Part shown: positions 46,163 through 58,540 of the stretch, in pieces | Numbering within the stretch: the stretch's first letter is position 1 | Layout: each line of letters opens with the position of its first letter | Source: Asterias rubens | Lineage: Eukaryota; Echinodermata; Asteroidea; Forcipulatida; Asteriidae | Assembly (NCBI RefSeq): GCF_902459465.1 | Contig: NC_047071.1 | Location: forward strand, 6,590,098 to 6,654,097 | Direction: 5' to 3' | Length of the DNA stretch: 64,000 nucleotides | Program-made: the position numbers and the translations under genes | The notes under the pieces: generated by a model | Database searches by the model: none | Told to the model about the DNA's origin: nothing | What the model saw: the letters and a program-made list of their open reading frames with translations, nothing else

Positions 46163-46748
46163 TGGGGCGGATTGCACAAAGCGGTCTTAAACCGGTCTAT
46201 GCGCTATATCCGGCTAACTTGAGACGCGCTCAGACAACCTTTTATAGACCGATTGCAATAGCGCGGTCTTTAATTATAGCCAGTCTTAAATCTTAAGCCT
46301 GCTCTGAGCTGGCTATAATCGGTCTTTGTTTTGGGTTTTTAAAGATGGCGCTGCATTTGTTAGTTGTAGATGATTTGATGCAAAGAGCTCTACGACGAGA
46401 TTGTATTTTAGAAATAGATTACAGTTACACCCATGAGAGGCATTATGATGATGATACAGTGTATCGTAAATATATGTTCCCAGGAGTAAAAAATGATACA
46501 ACTCACAGATTTGATATCCAATGATTTAAACCAAAGCAATAAGAAGAATGCCATACCGCCAGTGACTGCAGAAGTGCTAAGTATGGGACATTTGTTCGTA
46601 TTGCATTACTTTTCGCCGACTTATCTAAGACCGGCTTATTGCAACAGGCTTAATGACTGACTAAGCTAAGACCGTCTAAGACAGATAGCCGGCTATAACC
46701 GACTGGTCTTAGACCGCTGACTTAGACCGTCTTATTGCAATTCGCCCA
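46163..46748. mobile_element. Deleted Harbinger-like element nested in foldback element 1
   Basis: The ends are inverted repeats: TGGGGCGGATTGCACAAAGC on the left and the inverse complement of TGGGCGAATTGCAATAAGAC on the right, continuing through GGTCTTA/TAAGACC words. Foldback element 2 lacks this 586-bp segment at the matching place, so it is an insertion. It contains the 59-codon frame listed separately. Assignment to PIF/Harbinger rests on that frame. Confidence 0.6.
46345..46524 (+). pseudogene. Harbinger-type transposase N-terminal remnant, 59 codons
   Basis: ATG at 46345 opens a 59-residue frame with MQRALRRDCILEIDYSYTHE and a YDDDTVYRKYMFPG end. This resembles the start of Harbinger nucleases (Arg-rich, then a D-D/E-x-x-x-RxF/YxF segment). 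The DDE catalytic domain is missing. Confidence 0.45.
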
Positions 46749-47948
46749 TGGTATCAAAACTTCGCTGTTTTGAAAGCACTTGCAAATGTAAAGGAGTTTG
46801 AGTTAGATGATAGTTTCTTCCACTATTGGCTCACTTTAAACCCCAACATCAAAACCGTCTTCACAAAAGCTGCATTCGCACCTCTGTTGTGGTTTGTTAT
46901 AATTAGCTGACTTGTCAAAACAAGCCTGATCTCTACATTTTCAACATTGCCAAACAATGGCGGACCAACGCCTCACTAAACATCTCCTCTTGTGTGCATT
47001 GTCTGTGATGCTCCTTGCTGGATCTGACATTGTAAAAGAGGACACAAGCAGAAAGGTTTTATATAGGACACTTCCAGCTTCTGGTTTCCAATGTTCTCGT
47101 TATGCCTCTCTGCTTTAAGAGCCAAATAAAGTACTTACAACAACGCAGTTCTGATGATCAAATAAAATTTAAAAAAATCCCGATCGTGGGAAATTGTTAA
47201 CTGCATATATCCCTTAACGGCAAATATACAACATAGGGAAGGTCGGACATCCTTAGCTTGTAAAAAAAAATGTTCCCCAATACTCAAATGCCGGCATTCT
47301 AATAATTCCCATAACGGCAAAATATAACAAAAGTGGAGGTCGGGCATTCTTAACTTATTAAAAAATCTTCTCCAACACTCGATACCGGCATTGTTAAAAG
47401 ACGGAAAACGGACATTTTTGTAATAATAAACAAGTTTTAAACTGCATTTATCTCACAACGGCGAAAAAATACCGAAAGAGGGGAGTTCAACTTCCCCTTG
47501 TTAAAAAAATGATCCCAATACTCGAATGCCGACATTATTAAAGGACGGAATATACGGACCTTTTTGTAAAAAAAAAAAAAAGTTTTTAACTGGATTTATC
47601 CCACGACGGCAAAATACACGCAGAGGGAAGATGAACTTGTTAAAAAATGTTCCCCAATACTCAAATGCCGGCTTTATTAAAAGACGGAATACAAACATTT
47701 TTGTAAATTAAAAAAAGAGTTTTTAGTTGCATTTATCCCCCAACGGAAAAATATAACTTCCCCTTGTTAAAAAATGATCCCAATACTTGAATGCCGACAT
47801 TATTTAGATGGAACAAAACAAGTTTTTAACTGCATTCATCCCACAAGGAGAAAAAAACTAAAACAGAGGGGAGGTCAATTTGTTAAATATAATGCCAACA
47901 TTATTAAAAGACGGAATATACGGACAATTTTGTAAACAAAAAAAGGTT

Positions 47949-48735
47949 CCTTTCCCCTTCCCAGGTTTATTTCTTATTCCCATTTTTGTCTTAGTCGATT
48001 AATATTTTCCCGTCCTTTAATATTTCCCTGTCCATGTTCATTTCCCGTCCCATGTTTTATTTGTTCTTCGCATTTTTTTCTCAGTCGATTAATATCGCCA
48101 CGCCCCCCCCCCCACCCCAAGGTTGTTTTCCCATCCCTTGCTGTTTATATTTATCTACCCAAAATTCACCAAAATGCCCCCATGCAACAACTCCTGGCAC
48201 CATGAGGTAAACAAAAATCACAAAATCCCCTTAGATGTGCTGCAATTATTATGGGGTTCTTATACGAAATGTTACATTTGTTGTATACTTAATACAAAGT
48301 ATAACAACACTTCAACATTTTTGTTTTGTACCCTGCCCACATTGCCCACACTTATTGCTGCAAGACTCTGCTGGTTGGGATGATGCAATATTAAGGGAGA
48401 AAAAATGGGTAGTAGGAATTAACCGGGAAGGGACGGGGAAATATTACGGGACTGAGAAAAACTGGGAAGGGGAAAATAAACTTGGGATTGGGAAATAAAC
48501 CTGGGACGGGAAATAAACGTAGGACTGGAATAAACCTGGAACTGTGAAAATAAGGGGAGGACGGGAATAAACCTGTGACGGGGAAATAAACCTGGGATGA
48601 GGAAATAAATGGAGGACAGGAAATAAACCTGGAGACGGGGAAATATACAAAAATATATATATATTTAAAAAAATGGGAAACAACCCAGGACGGCGAAATA
48701 AACGGGAAGTGGAAATAAACCTGGGATGGGGAAAT
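47949..48735. repeat. Inverted C-rich/G-rich minisatellite
   Basis: 48420-48735 (plus strand) holds about twenty copies of GGGAAATAAACCTGGGA(C/T) words. 47949-48060 holds the complementary TTTCCCGTCC-type words. The middle (48120-48400) is not repetitive. Strong strand asymmetry makes long open frames on the C-rich strand, which are not genes. Confidence 0.75.
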
Positions 48736-48736
48736 G

Positions 48737-51700
48737 CTAGTTAGCTGTTTCGTAGCGAAGCGCAGCGAAACAGCTCTTGTTTTTGTTAAAGTTTTTTTTA
48801 TTATTGTTTTTTTTAATTTTTTTTTTATATATTTTTTTTTATTTGTCTGATTCAGTACTCGCAATTTTGTGCATAGTTCCCAAAGAGCAATTGCAATGAA
48901 ACTTTCAGGGATTGAAGGTTATGGTGCAATAATGATCCTAAAGCAAGGATGTCATGATGACCTCATCACTGGTCACGTGACGTCATCTTAAAGGTGTTTT
49001 ATGTTAAATGTTTGAAAATCTATATCAAATCAGCCAAACGAGACCGTAGGTTTCTGTTTGCGGGATGTGGTAGGGATAAATTAGGTCTTCATTTTGTTTC
49101 GTGTGCGTGACCTCACATGACCTCTTCTTCCGGTTGAAACCGGCAAAAAACGGAAGTGCCCTGTAACTCAAAAGTGGTAAAAGTTATGAAGTTGCTTTCC
49201 AAGGACGTAAGTGTCTAGCAAGGGTGGGCAGTTCCAAAAAAATATTGATGACGTCACAAATTGCAATAGCGCCCTCTAGTGGCAGGTTGAAAACTTGTCA
49301 AAATGGACTTTTTGAAGATGTGTGTGGTGAAGTTTTTTGTAATCACTTTAAATTTTACACACACGTTAACTGTCAGGCAGCCATCATATGTGTAAAGTTT
49401 CAGATCAATGACGTCATCGGGGGTCACGTGACGCGTCCTTAAAGGTGCACTTTTTGAACTAATATAACTCCCTAAGTGATTATGCGATCATGTTCAAACT
49501 TGGTAGGTTGTTGGATATTGACAAGTTCTTATGAAATGTGAAATGACGTCATGATGACGTCATCAAATGATTTGTTATGATTTTTCCATTTTTGCACCTT
49601 TAATTTTTTTTTTTATTTGTCTGATTCAGTACTCGCAATTGTTTGCATAGTTCCCAAGGAGCAATTGCAATGAAACTTTCAGGGATTGAAGGTTATGGTG
49701 CAATAATGATCCTAAAGCAAGGATGTCATGATGACCTCATCACTGGTCACGCGACGTCATCTTAAAGGTGTTTTTTGTTAAATGTTTGAAAATCTATATC
49801 AAATCAGCCAAACGAGACCGTAGGTTTCTGTTTGTGGGATGTGGTAGGGATAAATTAGGTCTTCATTTTGTTTCGTGTGCGTGACCTCACATGACCTCTA
49901 CTTCCGGTTGAAACCGGCAAAAACGGAAGTGCCCTGTAACTCAAAAGTGGTAAAAGTTATGAAGTTGCTGTCCAAGGACGTAAATGTCTAGCAAGGGTGG
50001 GCAGTTCAAAAAAAATATTGATGACGTCACAAATTGCAACAGCGCCCTCTAGCAGCAGGTTGAAAATTCGTCAAAATGGACGTTTTGAAGATGTGTGTGG
50101 TGAAGTTTTTTGTAATCACTTCAAATTTTACACACACGTTAACTGTCAGGCAACCATCATATGTGTGAAGTTTCAGATCAATGACGTCATCGGGGATCAC
50201 GTGACGCGGCCTTAAAGGTGCACTTTTTGAACTAATATAATTCCCTAAGTAACTATGCGATCATGTTGAAACTTTAAAGGTTGTTGGATATTGACAAGTT
50301 CTTGTGAATTGTGATATGACGTCATGATGACGTCATCACATGATTTTTTATGATTTTTTTTTCAATTTTTGACCTCTAAGTCATAAAATGCTATCCGAAC
50401 ATGGTATAATCCATATAATTTTTTTAAATAGGCTGGATTGGTCATAACTACTTTAATGCAAAGAGAATTTCAAATGAAGTGGATTTTTTTTTTAAATTTT
50501 CTTAACGAAACAGTTCTGCATTTGTGCACAAATGCAATTATGTCTATTTTTTTTATTATTTGTCTGTTTCAGTACTCGCAATTGTTTGCATAGTTCCCAA
50601 GGAGCAATTGCAATGAAACTTTCAGGGATTGAAGGTTATGGTGCAATAATGATCCTAAAGCAAGGATGTCATGATGACCTCATCACTGGTCACGTGACGT
50701 CATCTTAAAGGTGTTTTTTGTTAAATGTTTGAAAATCTATATCAAATCAGCCAAACGAGACCGTAGGTTTCTGTTTGCGGGATGTGGTAGGGATAAATTA
50801 GGTCTTCATTTTGTTTCGTGTGCAAGACCTCACATGACCTCTTCTTCCGGTTGAAACCGGCAAAAAACGGAAGTGCCCTGTAACTCAAAAGTGGTAAAAG
50901 TTATGAAGTTGCTTTCCAAGGACGTAAGTGTCTAGCAAGGGTGGGCAGTTCAAAAAAAATATTGATGATGTCACAAATTGCAACAGCGCCCTCTAGCGGC
51001 AGGTTGAAAATTCGTCAAAATGGACTTTTTGAAGATGTGTGTGGTGAAGTTTTTTGTAATCACTTCAAATTTTACACACACGTTAACTGTCAGGCAGCCA
51101 TCATATGTGTGAAGTTTCAGATCAATGACGTCATCGGGGGTCACGTGACACGGCCTTAAAGGTGCACTTTTTGAACTAATATAACTCCCTAAGTGATTAT
51201 GCGATCATGTTGAAACTTGGTAAGTTGTTGGATATTGACAAGTTCTTTTGAAATGTGAAATGACGTCATGATGACGTCATCACATGATTTTTTATGATTT
51301 TTTCCATTTTTGCACCTTTAAATCATAAAATGCTATCCGAACATGGTATAATCCAAATTATTTTTTTTAATAGGCTGGATTGGTCATAACTACTTTTATG
51401 CAAAGAGAATTTCAAATTAAGTGGACAAAAATTGAAAATTTTCTTAACGAAACAGCTCTGCATTTGTGCACAAATGCAATCGTGTCTAGTTTTTATTATT
51501 TTTTAAAAATTTTTTTTTATTTGTCTGATTCAGTACTCGCAATTTTTTGCATAGTTCCCAAAGAGCAATTGCAATGAAACTTTCAGGGATTGAAGGTTAT
51601 GGTGCAATAATGATCCTAAAGCAAGGATGTCATGATGACCTCATCACTGGTCACGTGACGTCATCTTAAAGGTGTTTTATGTTAAATGTTTGAAAATCTA

Positions 51701-53341
51701 TATCAAATCAGCCAAACGAGACCGTAGGTTTCTGTTTGCGGGATGTGGTAGGGATAAATTAGGTCTTCATTTTGTTTCGTGTGCGTGACCTCACATGACC
51801 TCTACTTCCGGTTGAAATGGGCAAAAAACGGAAGTGCCCTGTAACTCAAAAGTGGTAAAAGTTATGAAGTTGCTTTCCAAGGACGTAAGTGTCTAGCAAG
51901 GGTGGGCAGTTCCAAAAAAATATTGATGACGTCACAAATTGCAATAGCGCCCTCTAGCGGCAGGTTGAAAACTTGTCAAAATGGACTTTTTGAAGATGTG
52001 TGTCGTGAAGTTTTTTGTAATAACTTCAAATTTTACACACACGTTAACTGTCAGGCAGCCATCATATGTGTGAAGTTTCAGATCAATGACGTCATCGGGG
52101 GTCACGTGACGCGGCCTTAAAGGTGCACTTTTTGAACTAATATTACTCCCTAAGTGATTATGCGATCATGTTGAAACTTAGTAAGTTGCTGGATATTGAC
52201 AAGTTCTTTTGAAATGTGAAATGACGTCATGATGACGCATCACATGATTTTTTATGATTTTTTCCATTTTTGCACCTTTAAGTCATAAAATGCTATCCGA
52301 ACATGGTATAATCCAAATTATTTTTTTAAATAGGCTGGATTGGTCATAACTACTTTAATGCAAAGAGAATTTCAAATGACGTGGAAATTTTTTTAAAATT
52401 TTTTTTTTATTTGTCTGTTTCAGTACTAGCATTTTTTTGCATAGTTCCCAAGGAGCAATTGCAATGAAACTTTCAGGGATTGAAGGTTATGGTGCAATAA
52501 TGATCCTAAAGCAAGGATGTCATGATGACCTCATCACTGGTCACATGACGTCATCTTAAAGGTGTTTTTTGTTAAATGTTTGAAAATCTATATCAAATCA
52601 GCCAAACGAGACCGAAGGTTTCTGTTTGCGGGATATGGTAGGGATAAATTAGGTCTTCGTTTTGTTTCGTGTGCGTGACCTCACATGACCTCTACTTCCG
52701 GTTGAAACCGGCAAAAAATGGAAGTGCCCTGTAACTCAAAAGTGGTAAAAGTTATGAAGTTGCTTTCCAAGGACGTAAGTGTCTAGCAAGGGTGGGCAGT
52801 TCAAAAAAAATATTGATGACGTCACAAATTGCAACAGCGCCCTCTAGCGGCAGGTTGAAAACTCGTCAAAATGGACGTTTTGAAGATGTGTGTGGTGAAG
52901 TTTTTTGTAATAACTTCAAATTTTACACACACGTTAACTGTCAGGCAGCCATCATATGTGTGAAGTTTCAGATCAATGACGTCATCGGGGATCACGTGAC
53001 GCGGCCTTAAAGGGGCACTTTTTGAAGTCGTATAACTCTCGAAGTAATGACGCCATTTTGTCGAAACTTTGTAGATTGTTAGATATTGGCAGGTTCTCGT
53101 GAATTGTGAAATGACGTCATATTGACGTCATCACAAGATTTTTTATGATTTTTTCTATTTTTGCACCTTTAACACATAAATTGCTATCCGAACATGGTAT
53201 AATCCAAATTATTTTTTTAAATAGCCTGGATTGGTCGTGACTGCTGTAAAAAAATGAATAAATTTCAAATTCAGTTGACAAAATTTAAAATGTCATTAAC
53301 GAAACAGCTCTGCATTTGTGCACAAATGCAATTATGTCTAG
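48737..53341 (-). mobile_element. Helitron-like tandem array, GCTGTTTCG type
   Basis: Read on the minus strand it begins CTAGACATAAT at 53341, then the 20-bp palindrome TGCATTTGTGCACAAATGCA (53311-53330) and AGCTGTTTCG (53309-53300). It ends with the hairpin AGCTGTTTCG/CGAAACAGCT (48766-48775/48743-48752) and then AACTAG at 48737. Extra internal 5' ends lie at 51489 and, decayed, at about 50547. Five to six body units of 770-960 bp contain GTTTCAGATCAATGACGTCAT, TCACGTGACG and ATGACGTCATGATGACGTCA. No protein is encoded: the 72-codon frame conserved in every unit starts with GTG and reflects DNA repetition. Confidence 0.7.
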
Positions 53342-53356
53342 TTATTATTATTTTTA

Positions 53357-54701
53357 CTAGCGGGATGCCGCGCTTGGCGCGGCAACCCCGCTAGAAAGCT
53401 CGACGTAAGAATGCTGCAAGTGTAGTGTTAAGTACAGGGGAGGGCTAAAGTGGCTGGGCAGGGTCACAATACAAATCACTGTGGCAAACAACCCATCCAA
53501 AGTTAAGACGAATCTTAGTGCTTTGTGAAATCGTACACTTGTCCATCTTTTTTCCGTTTCGGCATTGTCGATCCCATCCATATTTCCAGTTTCCAGCGGA
53601 TCCCGATGGTGGTTCTTTCCCAGCGTTTATATCCCGTTTCGTTTATTTTGTTCCAGTTCAGTTGATTATTTTCTGTCCTGTATAGCTTTCAAACCCCTTT
53701 GCTTTTTCCCCCCTCGCCAGCCTCGTTCATTTTTTTCCCCAACTCCCTGTCCCACCATGTGCCCCTTCCCTATCCCGTCCCATATCTAACCCACGCCTCC
53801 GTGCCTCTCCCGTCCCCATGATCCCCTGCATTGCAGTGTTCTTTGCTTGCCAATGTTTGCCCATAACTCATATTTTCCAGTTTCGCGCGGGTCCCGTTTG
53901 TGGGGTTTTCCCGTTTTATGGGCTTGATCCCCCCTATTCAGTTTAATATTTTCCTGTCCCATGCCCCATATCACGATAGTCCCTTTTAATTTTGTTCAAT
54001 CCCTACCTATACCCCAGCCCTGTTCATTTTCCCCTATCATTTCTATTTTTGCCGTTCCCCCGTCCTCGTTCCACAGACGTACCACTTTGTGCCCCTTTCT
54101 CCTACCCTTGATCAAAATCTAACCCGTGCCTCCTTCCCGCATCCCGTCCGTGAATTGTTCTTTGCACTTTTTGCCGTCCCATAACTTTCCCTGTTCCCCA
54201 CGGGTCCTGCCAGTCGGGTGGTTCTCCGTTTCGTGTATTTTTCTCTGTCCAGTTTATTTTTTCCCTGTCCAATGTCATCATTAGTTCCTTTTTTTCTTTC
54301 CCTTTCCGTATTATTTGTCCAGCCCTTTTACTAATACTCCCTACATTTTTTGGCGTTCCCCCGCCCTCTTCCAACAGACGTACCACTACATGCCCCTTCC
54401 ATCTCCCTGTCCACACAACGTGCTCTAATAACCCCCACCAGTCTTCGTCCTGTCGTCGTGCTCCCCCCCCCCACCCCCCATGCATTGTTCTGTACTCTAT
54501 GTACGCGCGAAGTTACTGTGACATCACAAAGGACGCCTGCACTCACGCTCGCGCTTTGACTGTGACTTCACAAACAACACATGCCCCAACACGGGTACCC
54601 CGAAATTTACCTCAGGACGCATCATTTTAGCAGGGTGTGGGCACCACTTGCCAAACAACAATGGCGGCGCCCATGCGATTTAAGCACTTTTATAATATAG
54701 A
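53357..54701 (-). mobile_element. Non-autonomous Helitron, 1345 bp
   Basis: On the minus strand it starts TCTATATTATAAAAGTGC at 54701, preceded by A. It ends with the hairpin GCCGCGC-CAA-GCGCGGC (53383-53367), six bases, then CTAG at 53357, followed by T. TC and CTRR ends, a GC-rich hairpin about 10 bases from the 3' end and insertion between A and T are the textbook Helitron signature. The interior has three pyrimidine-rich tandem units of about 310 bp. There is no Rep/helicase. Confidence 0.85.
53570..54480. repeat. Three pyrimidine-rich tandem units of about 310 bp
   Basis: Units align at TTCCAGTTTCCAGCGGATCCC (about 53585), TTCCAGTTTCGCGCGGGTCCC (about 53876) and CCCTGTTCCCCACGGGTCCTG (about 54190). 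Each continues through GGTTTTCCCGTTTT-like text and a CAGACGTACCACT segment. They lie inside the Helitron. Confidence 0.7.
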
Positions 54702-55524
54702 TTATTGTATTTACATGGTGCAAGAAAAGGAATTCGTAGTTTGATATTCATCAAAATAATTCTCTGACTTGAAATCTCACACGTTTGTTATAATTTGCGC
54801 CATAACTTTTATAATTGCATATTATGTCATTCTGCAGAATCATCGAAGAGCTTATTCTGGAGTTACTCTACTGAAGATATTCTGATTGTGCCTCATCAGT
54901 TGTTCAACAGAGCTGAACATTATGGTGGATGAGCCGGATAGGTTTTATTATATCTACAGCTGTGATTTAAATGTTGATGTACAGATAAAAGTGTAAGTAA
55001 AAATTTGATTTTTGTGACATGTTCTTTATGCCTGTACTACAAATACAAAAAAGATGTCAAAGCATATGGCATATTCTTTATTATATAGACCATTTGTAAG
55101 TCTGAAATTCGGACCCTGATATTTTCATAAGTGAAAGCTACATCATGTTGTTTATTTATACAATAAAGTCAGAGGTACCTCTTAGGATATCATACACAAT
55201 TTTGACGGCCCATGCCTTTCAACTAAATCAAGGTAAAAGATTTTGAGTCCCTAACCTCTTTGATTATTGAGGTATTGAAATGATAAAATGCTCATATTTT
55301 CAGGGATGTTGATTTATGTTTTGAATGTGCAGGTGGTGGGAGATGTTGACAAATAATAAAACAGCAAAAGACAATCAAAATTCAAAAACAAACAAAAAAA
55401 GCTGTACATGCATACAAAACAATTAGTTGGTAAGAAAAGAATCCAACTTTACAATAATATGCCGTTTTGAGACTTTCCAGCATGGTAGAATTTTTATTAC
55501 GCAAACATTTGTAAACAATGAAAA
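54702..55524. other. Unassigned AT-rich sequence
   Basis: No gene or repeat recognised. Confidence 0.5.
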
Positions 55525-56248
55525 GCTGAAACAATGTAAACCCTCAATGGTCATAACTCCTTATTGCCAAGATGTTCTGACTTGAAACTTATATTGCTTC
55601 CTACATCAAAGAGTGTATCACTGGTTCCAGTTGAAAGAGCTGATAGAAACATTTAAAAACCTTAAAAGGTCACAACTCCTTAGTGCCAAGATGTTCTGAC
55701 TTGAAACTTAAATCAAATATTGCTTCTTACATAAAGATGCATATATATGTTAAGATAAAACTCAAAAGGGTGCATCACTGGTTCCAGTTGAATGAGCTGA
55801 AACAATAAAAACCTTAGATTGTCATAACTCCTTATTGCAATGATGTATTGACTTGAAACTTCAATCAAATAATGCTTCTTACATATAGATGCATATATGA
55901 AAAGAACAAACTCAATGAGTGCATCACTGGTTCCAGATGAATGAGCTGAAACAATGAAAATCTTAATCGGTCATACTCCTTTTTGCTATGATGCACTGAC
56001 TTGAAACTTAAATCAAATATTGCATGGTACATGTAAATTCACATGACAAGATGAAACTCAATGAGTTTATCACTGGTCCAAGTTGAATAAGCTAAAACAA
56101 TGAAAACCTTACATGGTCATCACTCCTTATTGCAATGATGTACAGATTTAAAACTTAAATCAGATATTGCTGCTTACATGTAGATAATATTAAAAGGTGA
56201 AACTCAAAGAGGTTATCACTGGTTCCAGGAGCTAAAACAATGAAAACC
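55525..56248 (+). repeat. Tandem units of about 150 bp with TCATAACTCCTTATTGC
   Basis: Five units each contain GGTCATAACTCCTTATTGC, then ATGTTCTGACTTGAAACTT, then ATATTGCTTCTTACAT and ATCACTGGTTCCAGTTGAA. Divergence between units is moderate. Confidence 0.85.
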
Positions 56249-56638
56249 TTAAAGGAACACGTTGCCTTGGATCGGTCGAGTTGGTCTTTGAAAAGCGTTT
56301 GTAACCGTTTTTTATAAAATGCATATGGGTAGAAAGATGTTGTAAAAGTAGAATACAATGATCCACACAAACATGCCTCGAAATTGCATGGTTTTCCTTT
56401 TACCTCGCCGACTAACAGGGTCGGCCATTTATGGGAGTTAAATTTTTGACTCCCATAAATGGCCAACCGTGTTAGTTCGCACAGTAAAGGGAAAACCACG
56501 CAATTTCGAGGCAAACTTGTGTGGATCATTGTATTATACTTTTAAATTATCTTTCCAACCATATCAATTCATAAAAAAACGGTTACAAACGCTTTTTATA
56601 GACCAACTCGTCCGATCCAAGGCAACGTGTTCCTTTAA
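56249..56638. mobile_element. Palindromic MITE flanked by TTAA
   Basis: The 382-bp element (56253-56634) is almost a full palindrome. AGGAACACGTTGCCTTGGAT at the left is mirrored by ATCCAAGGCAACGTGTTCCT at the right, and the centre is CTCCCATAAATGGCC with its complement. TTAA lies on both sides. I recall this family as common in sea stars. It disrupts the 55.5-56.2 kb repeat block. Confidence 0.88.
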
Positions 56639-56734
56639 TTGGTCATTACTTCATACTTCTCAATGTCTCCACCCCTTTGACCACTGATCAGTTGATAAAA
56701 TAATTGGTTTTTCTGTCAGTCATTGGGTCTATCT

Positions 56735-56772
56735 GGCGATCGGCAGCTCGCCATGGCAGCTTCGCTGTCTAG
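56735..56772 (+). mobile_element. Possible Helitron 3' end
   Basis: Two small hairpins, GGCGA...TCGCC and GGCAGC-TTC-GCTGTC, are followed by CTAG (56769-56772) and then T. This matches a Helitron 3' terminus in form. A matching TC 5' end was not settled; ATATCTACAGCTGTG near 54950 is one option. Confidence 0.35.
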
Positions 56773-57440
56773 TTCCCAGGGCCATCGTTACAGCAAACAT
56801 TGAAAATGGCACTATCATTTTCCCCTTTTGTCGGTTCTCCCCTCTTTGTTATATTTTTGCCGTTGTGGGACAAAAACAATTATTTTTAAAATGGTGTAAT
56901 GTACAAATGTATGTATTCCGACTTTTAATATTGCCGGCATTCAAGTATTTGGGAAATTTTTTTACAAGTTAAGAATCAGATCTCCCCCCCGTTGTTATAT
57001 TTTTGCTTTTGTGGGAAAATGCATTTAAAAAATGTTCTTTTAAATGGTAGAATATTCAAATTCAGTCTTTTAATATTCATGGCATGCGAATATTTATTAC
57101 AAGTGAAGAATGTCGGTCCTCCCCTCTTTATTTTTGTCGTTGTGAGACAACAATTTTTGTTAACTAATGGTATAATGTCCGTATTCCGACTTTACATAGT
57201 GCCGGCATTCGAATTGGGGGAACATTTATGTTTACAAGTTAAGGATGTCAGACCTCCCCTTCTGTATCTGTTATATTTTTGCCGCTGTGGGACAATAAAC
57301 ATTTTTTCTTTTAAATGGTAGAATATTGCCGGCATTCGAGTTGGGGTTCATTTTTTACAAGTTAAGAATGTCGGACCTCCCCTCGTTATATTTTTTGCCG
57401 TTGTGGGACAAATGCATCAAACAATTTGATTTTTTTCCAC

Positions 57441-58034
57441 AATCTTTTCCCCATTTTAACAGGGTAATTTTGCATGACAATTTTCCTTCTGTTTTCGCTG
57501 GTATTTCCACGTTTTTGTGGTCATGAGTATATCTTATTCACCCAAGTCCTTCAATCTCTGGGCTGTATGGGAACACATCCGCCCAGCGCCGAACGCAACT
57601 TTAAGATACAATGTGCAATTAATTGTTTGTCACCAGTGGACCCATGTTATGTTTTGCTTTGTTGGTAGCAGTAGTTCTAGAATTTTACATTTTGGAACTG
57701 TGATTCTGAAATAATATGCAAGTGATGTTGTATGAGTGATCAATAACTTTAGAGGATTTTACAAAAAAATAATAAACTCCCTATCCACATCAGAGATACC
57801 ACTTCCATACAGGTGTTATTGAACTCGAGCCCATTAAAATAAAAAAACAAAAAGAAAAACGGCAAACAAAAAATAATAATACACAAGTTTGTCGGTAATT
57901 TGCAAAAAAAAACCTTTACTGGGTCAACAAATACAAACGTTTACTCTAAAAAATAAAATAAAAAATAAAATAACAAAATCGGTCATCAATGGTAAAACAA
58001 AAATGAAACAAATGATGAAAGCCTTTAGACTTCT
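57441..58034. other. Unassigned centre-left part of foldback element 2
   Basis: Not repeated in element 1 as far as I can see. It contains A-rich tracts and no coding exon. Confidence 0.4.
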
Positions 58035-58540
58035 AGAATCTGTCAAGATGCTGCATAAAATTTAATCTAAATTCTCAATCCAATTGGCAAAAACCGATAT
58101 TTTTTATAACGAGTTTACACAACAACAATTTTGTTTCAAAAGCTTGTTTAGAACCTGATTGTACCTTTTTGAAAATAATTCTATGAACCATGAACTGACT
58201 ACAAGGGGCATGACAGGAGCAGGTACAGGATTCTGGAGTGGTCGTGGCTGTTTTATGTCATTTTCGATAGTTCCTCGGATCTGATCGTTCATTTTTATTT
58301 GCACTTATATTTTATAAAAACCTCGGTGTTTTGGAAGCACTTATGATGATATGAGAGGCACCCAGATTAACCTTTACATGAAGTTGGTGCTTAATTTCTT
58401 CCACAGCGGCAAAAATATAACAACAAGGGGAGGTCGGACAAAATTTGTCTCCATCTCAAATGTCGGCAATATTTAAAGTTGGAATACGGACATTGTACTA
58501 TTACCAAAATTAGCTTGTAAAAAAATGTTCTCAAACTCGA

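Larger units (their letters stand above)
44490..47945. mobile_element. Foldback (TU-like) element 1
   Basis: The left arm, 44490-45900, has about ten tandem units of roughly 135 bp (TTGCCGTTGTGGGATAAATGCAGTT, then TCCGTATTCCGTCTTTTAATAATG, then CCGGCATTCGAGTATTGGGG, then GACCTCCCCTCT). The right arm, 47130-47945, has about six of the same units in inverse orientation. The centre (45900-47130) is shared with element 2 and contains a nested Harbinger-like insertion. Arms made of tandem repeats are the definition of foldback elements such as Drosophila FB and sea urchin TU. No transposase is encoded. Confidence 0.8.

Noticed and set aside
47949..48864. Long minus-strand frame of 157 codons (48391-48864)
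   Set aside because: It is a by-product of the strand-biased GGGAAATAAACC minisatellite; the peptide is a Phe/Pro/Ser-rich repeat with no domain.
48737..53341. A 72-codon frame conserved in five repeat units (49224, 49997, 50941, 51902, 52792) that might be a small gene family
   Set aside because: Each frame starts at GTG, not ATG. It lies inside a DNA repeat whose flanks are equally conserved, and differences fall on all codon positions, so conservation reflects the repeat itself.
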